Source of the DNA: Echinarachnius parma
Taxonomy: Eukaryota > Echinodermata > Echinoidea > Clypeasteroida > Echinarachniidae
Reading direction: 5' to 3'
Assembly (NCBI GenBank): GCA_037951105.1
Contig: JBAMJV010001803.1
Coordinates: 45,001 to 109,000 of the forward strand
DNA length: 64,000 nucleotides
A program made the position numbers and the translations under genes. Below are positions 1 through 10,700 of this stretch, in pieces. Within the stretch, counting starts at the first letter, position 1, and each line of letters begins with the position of its first letter. Below the pieces are notes generated by a model. The model had not been told where the DNA came from and made no database searches. It saw only the letters and a program-made list of their open reading frames with translations.

Positions 1-73
1 TGTTTTCCCATCTTAAACATAAAATAACAAAAATATTTAAGGTAAAGATATGATTATTCATGTGGAACATTAA

Positions 74-609
74 AGGGGTAGTTTAGTTTTGGTAGAGAGG
101 GCGCTGCACATCAAAAATTTGTTTGTGAGGTAATGAACAACTGAGTGTCGAATTTGAGAGAACATGCAATTTTAATGGCAGAATAAACTTTATTTGGTCA
201 AAATCGACCCAGAAACGGCTGAAATATCAATAAATATATCTGATCTTATAACTATTTGGGGCCCAAATAAATAGATGATTTTTTCAAAAAATTTAAAAAA
301 TGCTTGCGCTTTTTCAAAAATGTTCAAAAGCGTTTTTTAAATAAACGTTGATGATCTCTCTATTTAATAATTATTTCAATAAAACATCACATGCATAATT
401 TTGTATGAAAAATGGTTGAAACCAATGCCTTTTTAGAAAGCGCCCTCTTGTGTTTTAATGGCTCTTTTTGAATGATAACAAGCTTTTTACTTAGTCGTTT
501 GTAATTTTGTATACCTTTCGAGCATGGTAGAGTTATAACTATTAGTTTATAATGTTACGGTCCAGGTTTGGCTACTAAAGTTCAGCCTTACCAAAACTAA
601 ACTACCCCT
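74..609. mobile_element. MITE family 1 copy (AGGGGTAGTTTAGTTTTGG ends)
   Basis: Inverted ends are flanked by TTAA. The internal text includes AAACTTTATTTGGTCAAAATC and AACAAAACATCACATGCA, shared by all family members. The full family was seen at 614-1180, 10425-10964, 17521-18066 and others; non-coding. Confidence 0.8.
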
Positions 610-613
610 TTAA

Positions 614-1180
614 GCGGATAGTTGAGTTTTGGTATAGAGGGCGGTAAAAAAATTCTTTTTCGTTTAGATAATAAAAGACTGAGTGTCAAGTTTAAAAAGG
701 CATACAATTATAATGACAGAATAAACTTTATTTGGTCAAAATCGGTTCAGAAATGGCTGAAAAATCCATAAACATATAACCGTTTGTAATAATTGAGGCC
801 CCCCCACAATTATTCGATACTTTAGATTCAGCCGTTACAATATTTTTAAATGCTTCTTCTTTTCAAACATTTACAAAAAGAGGTTTTTAAATAGTTGTTG
901 ATTATCTCGCTTTCTAATCACTATTTCAACAAAACACCACATGCACAATATTTTATTTTAAATGGTTGAAACATATGAGTTTTTAGAGAGCGGTCTTTTT
1001 AATTTGAACGGCTCTTTTTGAATGATAATAGGCTTTTTACTAAGTCATTTGTAATTTTTCATTCCTTTTGAGCACGGTGGAGTTATAACTATTAACTTGT
1101 AATGTAATGGTGCAGGTTTTGGTTTCTAAAATTCAGTTTGACCAAAACTTGCCTCTCTTTACCAAAACTCAACTATCCCT
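614..1180. mobile_element. MITE family 1, second copy in tandem
   Basis: Starts GCGGATAGTTGAGTTTTGG and ends with the complement before TTAA. It directly abuts the first copy. Confidence 0.75.
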
Positions 1181-1421
1181 TTAACTTATATTAAATAGCT
1201 ATAATATAATATATACAAATGTTAATGCAATAACTACAAAGAGTACTAAAACAGGAACAAAAAACGTCCATTTACACAAAACCAAGACGAGCCTCTACTT
1301 CGGCGATTAAAACATAACAGTTATAAGACTAATTATGAAAGCAATTCGATATCATTTCGTTGGAATGAAGCAGTTAACTATTTCCAACATACTATAAAAA
1401 GTGGTCGGTCCGGTTATAAAG

Positions 1422-1449
1422 AAATTGGAGGGAGCGCTCCCTCCAATTT
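1422..1449. repeat. 28-bp perfect palindrome
   Basis: The 14-base arm AAATTGGAGGGAGC is followed directly by its exact complement. Confidence 0.9.
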
Positions 1450-1773
1450 GGACCTTAAAAGGTTCTACTAACTTTGTTAACATGTGCAGAAAGTGATGAA
1501 TGGTTGATACAATGTGTATTTTGGTGATATGATATGTCCACGAGGTAATGCGTGAACATTTCACAATAAATGGATGTTTTATGGCCGAGGAATGAGCGAA
1601 AATGCAAAGTGATATTCGTTAAATCAGTGCCCGAACTTTGTACACAATAATAAATTCCCAGTGGATAATTAAACATCCGAACTCTTTAATCGTAAATATA
1701 CTTTTAACAAAAGGGACATTGAAAGAAACAAAGCACAGTTCCATTGTTATATTGGTATTACAAAATAATACAG

Positions 1774-2146
1774 GTATGGTTCAAGAGTGTGAACACAGTA
1801 TAAACACACTGTGTTTCACAGTATTAAAACACCGTGTTTCACAGTTTGGACCACAATGCTAAATTGGAGCGTTTTCACAATGTGAAAACCAATTCACACT
1901 GTCAACACACTGTGAACACACTGTCTTCACAGTGTGAAATTGCCTGCGTTCACAGTATGTAAAATAGTGTTGTTACACTGTGTATCTCAGCAAAATCACA
2001 GTGAGTACATAGTGTGTCTTAGTGTGGTCACAGTGTGAGTTTGTTTTCACAATATGAAAATACCACAATTATTTAACACTGTGGTCCACACTGTGAAAGA
2101 CAGTGTGATGACACTGTGACACACTGTGTACATTCCGGTAGGGAAA
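1774..2146. repeat. CACAGTGTG/CACACTGTG palindromic repeat cluster
   Basis: Dozens of short self-complementary words (CACAGTGTG, CACACTGTG, TTCACAGT) at irregular spacing form a fold-back element. Related clusters occur at 12020-12335 and 57575-58600. Confidence 0.8.
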
Positions 2147-2159
2147 TACACTAATTAAG

Positions 2160-2900
2160 GATGTCTGAATGAGTATGACTCCCCTCCAAATGCTCCCTAC
2201 AAAGACAATTTTTGATTTCACGAATTCTCGAAGGGCACTCTATTGAGAATCCTTCTCCGGAGTCCGGGACGCGATATTTGTTTTGGGTCAGTTCTTGTAC
2301 CATCGACGAGAGACGGCGCTAGACAAACATGAATAGAGCACGTTGATCAACGCGCTCTGAGCATTGTAGCGTACATACATGACACCGTGGCCTTCTATAC
2401 GGCCTACATCACTGCGTATGAATTATTCATGTTTGTCTAGCGCCATCTTTCTTATTTTTTTATGGCAAAGGAAACAAATCAGTCATAAGAGAAGATTCCA
2501 ACCCATGATAACGATTGCTGAAGTCCAAAGCGTGACCTATAGGCCACGTGAACCGCTGAAGGTCAGTGTGGTCTCATTGGCCCGAATTCTCATCAGTGGC
2601 TCAACTTGAGCCCGGCCTAAAAAGACGAAGACTACCTGTTACCATTTTGCACCTGGAGACCTATTGTCTTGTCACTATTAGTCCCCGGAGATATTCTAAT
2701 TGTTTCCTTTCATGTATCTAGCCAATCCCTCGAGTTATGCTTTTAGGCATCAGGAAATAGGCCCTTTGAAATTCAGTCATAGTATAACTGGTCACCAGCA
2801 ATACAATGGCCATGATGATCCAGGACGCAAAATTATCAGAAAACGACAAAGCAGGGCACGAAAGTAGCCCGGAGCTACTAACAATACACAAACACTTCAA
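2160..2900. other. Spacer downstream of gene A, no gene seen
   Basis: Contains an inverted pair of a GCGCTAGACAAACATGAATA-type motif at about 2317 and 2420. No other structure was recognised. Confidence 0.5.
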
Positions 2901-3011
2901 ATGTATGTTTATTTTCCTGCCTGGTTTTTGCTTGTAGGCGGAAAAAGAGGAAGGGCAATATTAGTCAGGTCATTCATCTGTGATACTCTTGGGAAGTCAA
3001 CCAAAATAAGA

Positions 3012-3165
3012 ACCATTTTATGCATTGGCGTAGCTACTGGTGGGGGAGCACGTGCACTTCAATGAAGTGAAGACACAAATCAACTACAATTTGAAGAAAC
3101 AAATCATAAATACAAAGAGAGTGCCCCTATAAGCAGCTGACGGATCAAGCTACGTCCATTTCATG
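3012..3165. mobile_element. Old hAT-like element remnant shared by both gene copies
   Basis: A left end ATTGGCGTAGCTAC and a right end near CTACGTCCAT match the hAT-type termini seen elsewhere. The same remnant lies downstream of gene B at about 45502-45640, so it was inserted before the duplication. Confidence 0.55.
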
Positions 3166-3422
3166 CTTTACAAAATAATGGGCTGCATAGAAAAATCAAC
3201 TATTCATCAACGCATAAAATAAGGTACTGAGCGTGCCCAGCGCTTAATCTCGTCTTTTACATCAATGGGAATCGCCTTCACTGTGTGGTTAATTAATGTT
3301 ATAGTTTTGAATTACACAACTCTTTGTAAAGTGCATGTTGTACATCATTCTATTCAATAATTATACGGTACCAAAACATATAAGTATGTGTTGTTCTTCG
3401 CCTAGATGTAGTCCACTTTGAT

Positions 3423-3568
3423 TCAGTCCACTGTGATTCGGCACACAGCATGAATATTATAGGTCCCCGTGCATTGTTGATCAGCCCAAACTCCCGGGGG
3501 TGTTTCTCTAAGCAAACCGTACGCGCAATCATAATTCGATCCACTGTTTGGCTCACCATTGCCCCAGT
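3423..3568 (-). CDS. Gene A exon 7: CTLD part 3, EPN motif and stop
   Basis: The exon begins [15 protein letters not shown] and ends HAVCRITVD followed by TGA. EPN is the mannose-type sugar and calcium motif. The second half of the site reads VWADQQC, where the usual WND has Ala in place of Asn, so calcium affinity may be reduced. It is 12 nt longer than the gene B counterpart because of a PP-containing loop before the Trp. Confidence 0.88.
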
Positions 3569-4684
3569 CTGAAATACATAAGTACAAAACAAATAGGGAA
3601 TCGATAAATGGTAATGAATAACAGATCAAAACAATGTACCCACATTATGTTTCATGGACATTTTTGTTTAATTCGTCAACTTCTCTGTTTTATCTCCCCT
3701 TTTCCAGAGTTAGCAGTCTCAGATTCATATTCTAAGAATTTCGCGTGAACTGTCACACCCGCTACACAGTATTTCCCTTTATTGACCTTTTCTTGTTGTT
3801 ATTACTTAGTTTACATTACATTTACTATTTGGTATAATTAAGCTTCATAACATCTCCGCGAAAGAGAAATTCGCAAAACCCAAACCAGTTCTATGCTTAT
3901 ATTGGTAATACGAATAAAACAAGTCATAAGCGAACAATTGGAGTTCTTAAGCTTTATGGATTTGGACAATGTTACTAGATACGTTTAATGATCAAAACGC
4001 GTATGTGCTGCCAATAATATACACATATACATAATATTATGTATATGACCGGTATTGAAACGCTACATGATCTCATCTGATCGACGCTGTGACATAATAT
4101 AGTGAATGAATAGTTACTTCGATAAGAACCGGGGGTGTGGTTTCTATCCCTTTCACATGTCCACACTCCTTCCTGCGTGATGTCGTTGCAATTCAACCAG
4201 GAGTGGAAGACCCCGGGCTGGATCGCCCTAAAGGCCTGAAGTTCAGCAGCATCATCGATGTACAGGAGAGATGGATATCTCAACGCGTTCCCGTACATAA
4301 CCTAAGTATACAAAAACAACAACATGAGAAATTGTTACAGGAGATACAAGAAGAGATTTATTGTAATGCATTTTATATTCATCATCAACATATCTGCTGA
4401 CGAGGAATAGATATCGGAACATTTTCAGAAAATCAAATAGTTTAAAGATTCAATTGTAGTAATAGCGCATCATCATCTTCAATCGCCCCCTTTCTCCTCC
4501 CTATCCTCCTCCACATAATAACCACCCTTTTCCTTATCACCACCATGCTCCTCCTCCTCATCATCTTCTTCCTCTTCACAATCTCCATCTTACTCATACT
4601 TGACTCATACCCATATTTTGATGGTCCTATTTCTCGTCTTCTTCATCATCGCCATCGTTAACAATATCTTCGTCATCATTTTTC

Positions 4685-4715
<31 letters not shown>

Positions 4716-7700
4716 CCATCATCAAAACCCTCACCCCCACCATATCTATTTTTTGCATTATGTAAACGAATGTCCTGTCCGTCGGGGAGTATTGAAATGT
4801 CTATCTGCCTCTATGTGTATGTGTACTCAGTTGAGCTGGTCTTAAATTTATAAAAGCTCACTAGCTAGTTCTACGCTAAGTATATTTTGGATGATGCGGC
4901 TATGTATTTAATCTTTTAGTTGCTAACTAGGATTAACTTAAATGTTGCTTGTAAGTATCGGTTTCCATGGTGGTGTATATAATACGTGCGGTTTACGGGT
5001 ACACCATGTGAGATGGGTGGATTGGTAAGTCCTGAAAAGAACTATGGTAGTCCTAGAAAGGACTGTTGGTGTAGTTCTGAAAAGGACTGTGGTATTCTTT
5101 CTAGGAGAGTTCTAAAAAGAACTGTTTGTAGTCCTAGAAAGGACTGTTGGTAGTCCTATAAAGGACTGTTGGGATAGTCCTGAAAAAGACTGTTGGTATT
5201 CTTTCTTGGAGAGTCCTAATAAGGACAATTGGTAGTCCTAGAAAGGACTGTTGTTAGTCCTAGAAAGGACTGTTGTTAGTCCTAGAAAGGACTGTTGGGA
5301 TAGCCCTGAAAAGGACTGTTGGTATTCTTTCTAGGAGAGTCCTAAAAAGGACAATTGGTAGTCCTAGAAAGGACTGTTGATAGTCCTAGAAAGGACTGTG
5401 GTATTGCGAGGAGAGGGTGGATGGTAGGAGGGACTCGACGTTTCGAATAGGTTGACTATCCGTCGTCAGGAGTGGGGATCTGTTGGCGTGCGCGGCTATA
5501 AGGGTAGGGATTGCGGACGCGGGTGACGTACTATCGATTGGGAGCGCTATCGGCGACGCGTTGTGTGTGCTGCCGACGCTGGCGGCGCTGTAGTCTCTCG
5601 GCTCGCTGGGTGCGGACGTGGGTGACGCAAGGCTGCTCTGCGGCTGGCGGCGGTTGATACTCGGCTGGCTGGCTGGCTGGCTGTTGACGCTGGCGGCACT
5701 GTAATCTTTCGGCTCGCTGGTCGCGGACGTGGGTGACGCAAGGCTGCTCTGCGGGTGGAGGCGGTTGAAGTTCGACTGGCTGGCTGGCTGGCTGTTGACG
5801 TTGGCGGCGCTGTAATCTCTCGGCTCGCTGGTCGCGGATGCGGGTAACGCTAGTCTGTTCTGCGGGTAGCGGCGGGTGGTGTGCGGTTGGCTGGCTGGCT
5901 GGCTGTTGCATTGCGGTGTGCTGGTTGCGGATTTGAGTGGTGCTAGGCTGCTCGGTTTCCTCTGTGGGTGGCGGTGGGTGATGTGTGGCTGGTTGTGTAG
6001 GCTGTGTCGGCGGTCTATTTGTGTCCTTGTTGATGAGTGGTTTCCAGATGTCGCTGATGTATAATCCTGTATCTTGAGGTACTGTGTTGTGGCGGTGAAT
6101 TTCGATGGCTTCTCGGATGCGGCGTGTGTTCCAATGTTTGATGGTGGTGATGAGTTTGCTGTCGTCCCATTGAATGACGTGTTCGTGCTGTTGGGCGTGC
6201 TTGACAATGGCTGATTTGTCCCAATCGCTGAGTCTGTAGCTAGTCTTGTGTTCCTTTAGTCGTGTTTCTAGATTTCTGCCCGTTTCCCCAATGTAGACTT
6301 GACTGCATTCGCATGGTATTCTGTAGACTCCTGCTTTCTTGTGAGGTGGATGCTTGTCCTTGTGAGTGTGGAGTGCCGAGTGGAGCTTGTTGGATGAGCT
6401 ATGACGAACTTTGATGTCTGCTGTCTGAAGGATGCGTTGAATCTTGTGTGAGGCTGGTCCGATATATGGTAGAACAACTGTTTGTGTCGGTGGTGTAGCT
6501 ACTGGTTGGTCTTCTTCAGTTGTGGCGACGGGCCTGCTGGTTGGAATGCTGGTCTTGATCTTGTTTCTTGGGTATTTGTTGATATCAGTGAGGGCGGTGG
6601 TGACGTGCTTGATTTCCTGTTGTAGATGGTCGGCATCGCTGAGTTGGTGGGCTCGGCGGATGAGGGTGTTGGGTACTGATTGAATAACTGCTGGATGGTG
6701 GAATGATCTGTAGTGTAGGTATCTGTCGGTGTGTGTGGGCTTCCTGTAGACTTGGTGGGCGGGTTTACCGGATGGCGTTCTAGTGACGAGGACGTCGAGG
6801 AAGGGGATGCTGTTGTGTTCTTCGGTTTCCATGGTGAATTTGATGCTCGGGTGTTGTTGGTTGATGTGGGTGAGGAAGGTGTCCAAGTCGCCTCTGCTGT
6901 GTGGCCAGATGACAAATGTGTCGTCGACGTATCGAAGCCAGAGGGAAGGAGATTGTGAAGATGACTGTAGTGCTGTTGTTTCGAAGTGTTCCATGAAGAT
7001 GTTGGCTATGACGGGTGAAAGTGGTGATCCCATGGCTGCGCCTTGTAGTTGTTTGTAGTAGTTGTCTCGCCATTTGAATGATGTGGAGTTGAGACAGAAG
7101 ATGTCGTGAATTTGGTCCGGTGTGACTGCTCCATCCTATTTGGCCAGCCGAAGATCCACAAACCCACCATCCCACTTCGTCCCATCATTTCAACCCGAGA
7201 ATCACCATGCTACAACACCGCCAGACACCTGACATCAATTCTTCAGCCTCTTGTAGGACAGTCACAGCATCACATCAACAACTCCAAGCATTTCATCGAC
7301 ATTCTCTCCGAGACAACCATACAAGATACAGACATCATGGTCAGCTTTGACGTTGAATCCCTGTTCACCAGCGTTCCTGTCACCGAAGCCTGCAGCATCG
7401 TCAAAGATCGACTCGAAGCTGACGACACACTCTCCGATAGAACCGCACTCACACCGGAGCAGGTAGCTGAAGATGAACGGAGCTGGAAGTAGAGTGGCTT
7501 GGGGATGGCGTCTAGTCTGTGTAGTGAGAGTAGTTGCTGGTTTAGTTTCCTCTCAGTGGCTTGTGTCGGATCTTTCTTGAGCTGCTTGTAGGTCGGGGTT
7601 TCGATGAGGGCTGTGATCTTGTTATTGTAGTCTTGCTTGTTGAGTAGTACAGTGGCGTTTCCCTTGTCTGCTTGTAGAATGTGTATCGATGAGTTGTTGC

Positions 7701-10700
7701 GTAAGTCCTTGATGGCTGTTTGTTCTTGTTTGCTGATGTTGGGTTGTAGAGGCTTGGCTGTTGAAAGCGCTTGAGTGACTTGAAGTCGGATGTTGTCTGC
7801 TGCGGTTCTGCTCAGGAATCTTAGTTTGGGTTCAACTTGTTGTATTACTTCGGAGAATGGTATCTTCTTGGGTGATACGGCGAAGTTTAGACCTAATGAT
7901 AAGACGTTGTGTTCTGCTGCTGTGAGGTTGTGGTCGCTGAGATTGATGACGGTGTCCTTGGTGTTCGTGGGTGCTGAGGTGTTGGTTGGTTGCTGGTTCT
8001 TGGCTAGGAGCTGGTTGAATTTGGCGATCTGTTTCTGTCGGGTCGACTGGAACGTTTTCTTGGCGGTGGAGGAGTTGAATGCTTGGCATTTCTTAAGGTC
8101 GACAGGTTGGAGTTGTTGAGAGAGGTTGGCTTCGGATGCTTGGATGTTGTGTTTTGCGTTGTGTAGCTGATGGCGGGTGTTGGCTATGCGTTCTCTGACT
8201 AAGGCTAATCCTGCCTTGTGTAGGATCTGTTCTGCGCGTGGTGTGTCGATTGAAGACTTGAGCTGGATTAACTTATTAGGTACCTAAAGCTAAACCAGCT
8301 TACCCTGATGAGGACTAGGAAAACTGTTTCGAGTACACTAAACTGTACCATTTGTAATGCACTTAGCACGGAACTAGCTAGCTGGTCTTGAATAATGTCC
8401 CAGGTCGGCGACTTAAGAAAACAATTAAAGAATTTACATACCCCGTTCAAGTTGGCGCAGTAGTCCGTGGCATTATGCCAAGCCATAATCTTATTGGTGA
8501 AGAAGTAACCCTTCCCGTCGCCCAGGATCCAGTTCGGAGTGTAGTTATCTGTGTATACATATTGGACTTATAATTGGTATTTCATGGCTATTTGGAAACA
8601 AGTCCCAATCTTTATAACAATCACCTTTGTTTAAAATAAGCTGATAGGTATTGATTATTGATGAGGGAAATTTGTTCACAATATAATGCAATAATTTTAA
8701 ATCTTATCTGGGAAATTTATTGCGTAATTTAGACCCCCGGGGGGGGCCACTGAACTATATTGCTGTACACACGCGCGACCAAAAAAAACGCGTAAAAAGG
8801 GTACTTTTTGCCGATCACGGCGCGTCACGCGCGTGACGCGTTTAGGGTGTCAAAAAGGCCAAAATCAGAAAAAAGGGTATGTTTGTGGAGTTAAACAAAT
8901 ACGCGTTTAGGGTATCTTTTTCTCCAAACTTGTTGAGAGCAATTGACGTAGACCTTGTTTAGGGGTATGTTTTAAGGGTTATACTTGTTTAGGGGGCAAA
9001 ATTGTCAAAAAAGCACGCGAAAATACTTGAATAGGGTATAAATTTGACCAATGGATAAAACTTGTTTAGGGTGGGTTTGAAAAACCTGTGGTCGCGCGTG
9101 TGTACAGTAATATAGTCGAGTGGCCCCCCGGGTTTAGACCAGTAGTTAAACAAATAATATATACTACGTGGAGTAAATTCGACCGACATAGTAACTTTGA
9201 GCTACTAAGCATTTTTCTAGGAATACATGTGATAGTTTTTTAAGACGACCAAGCATTTTATAATTTCTTTTGACGTTTTATTTACAAATTTATTCGAATC
9301 CGATTTTGAATTATTTATGTTCTTGTGCATAAATTATATTTACCGTAATCTGACAAGCTTTCTTCCGGTTTACAATCAAATTTTTCAGAAATATTTGATA
9401 TTGATGAGAAAAGTATCTAACAGTCGTGGGAAACAAGCTTAGGCCTTTGTTTGTCCTGTATGTATTCACTTATATTTTGTCACTTATACTATGGATATTT
9501 TTCCAAATCAGAAAGCGTTTAAGAGTGAACTACCTTTCATATCAATACATACCCGTTTCACAGCGTGTTCCTGTATAATACGGTGCACAGGTACACGCAT
9601 AGCCTGGGAGTGTTTCCACACACGTAGCGGAGTTCATGCAGGGGTTACTAAAACAGGCTGCGTTCGTAAAGAGAGTAAGACACGGAGGAAAAATGAGCTG
9701 TCATTCATAAAGGCCCACGTCATGGAAACAGTATTCACAGTGGCGTAGCGTGGTCGGACTGATGGGGGGGGGGGGGGGGGGGGCACGAAAATTATTGGGG
9801 GGGGGGGGCACACCTTATGTATTTCTTTGTTTTTTCAAAAAATGTCCCCTTATGTTTTCTATTGTGTTTTAGAAATTATTGGGGGGCACGTGCCCCCCCC
9901 CCCCCCCGTGCCCCCCCCCCCGTAGCTACGCCACTGAGTATTCATGAAATGACAGTCAATTGGGATGCCGTGGGGCTAGGTAGCTGCTACCAGCTCGTAA
10001 TACTAATTACGAACGTTTGCATAATTAGTATGTGTTTTATATAATAAGATAAAATTAATTTATATTTAATTAGCTTCTGATAGATTTTTACTAAGCGAAA
10101 TTATAATTTTTTGTTAAAATCATGTGCATTTTGAAAATATAACATTTGATTTTCACTGCCATATATAAAGCTAAATTGTCTTAAAGCGCCCTCATGAATA
10201 AATATGCAGCCTACCATCCCTTTTATAGTATGCAGAAGGTATCTAAGGGCAGAGGGTTTGGGTACCAAATAGTTTCAAGAAAGACAAAAACACATGAGTA
10301 AACGAAATAAATATGAAGCTTTTTCATTACAAACATAAGCCTTCATCCTACAAATTAGTATGCAGAACTATATCTAGCTAAAATTCGAGTAAGAGCCTTT
10401 CAAACTCTTACCCAAGAATCTTAAAGGGGTAGTACAGTTTTGGTAAGGCTGAACTTTAGTAACCAAAACCGGCACAGAAACATTACAAACTAATAGTAAT
10501 AACTCCACCATGCTCGAAATGTATACAAAATTACAAACGACTAAGTAAAAAGACTATTATCATTAAAAAAGAGCCATTGAAACACAAGAGGACGCTCTCT
10601 AAAAAGGAATTGGTTTCAACCATTTTTCTTACAAAAGCATGCATGTGATGTTTGGTTGAAATAATGATTAAATAGAGAGATCATCAACAACTATTTAAAA

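Larger units (their letters stand above)
4800..8371 (-). mobile_element. Penelope-like retroelement insertion in the gene A CTLD intron
   Basis: Copy A and copy B introns match up to about 4765 and from about 8372; the sequence between is unique to gene A. It holds a Penelope-like element read on the minus strand: N-terminal region, reverse transcriptase (RT) and GIY-YIG endonuclease. Imperfect inverted copies of a motif around CTAGCTAGTTC with GCTAAGT lie at about 4854-4885 and 8350-8375. The central RT segment is inverted, so this copy cannot encode a working protein. Confidence 0.8.

Noticed and set aside
4600..4845. Histidine-rich open frame
   Set aside because: It reads through a CAT microsatellite in a gene A intron.
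7106..7492. A second, independent Penelope-like element on the plus strand
   Set aside because: It contains only the segment missing from the minus-strand copy and nothing beyond, which fits inversion better.
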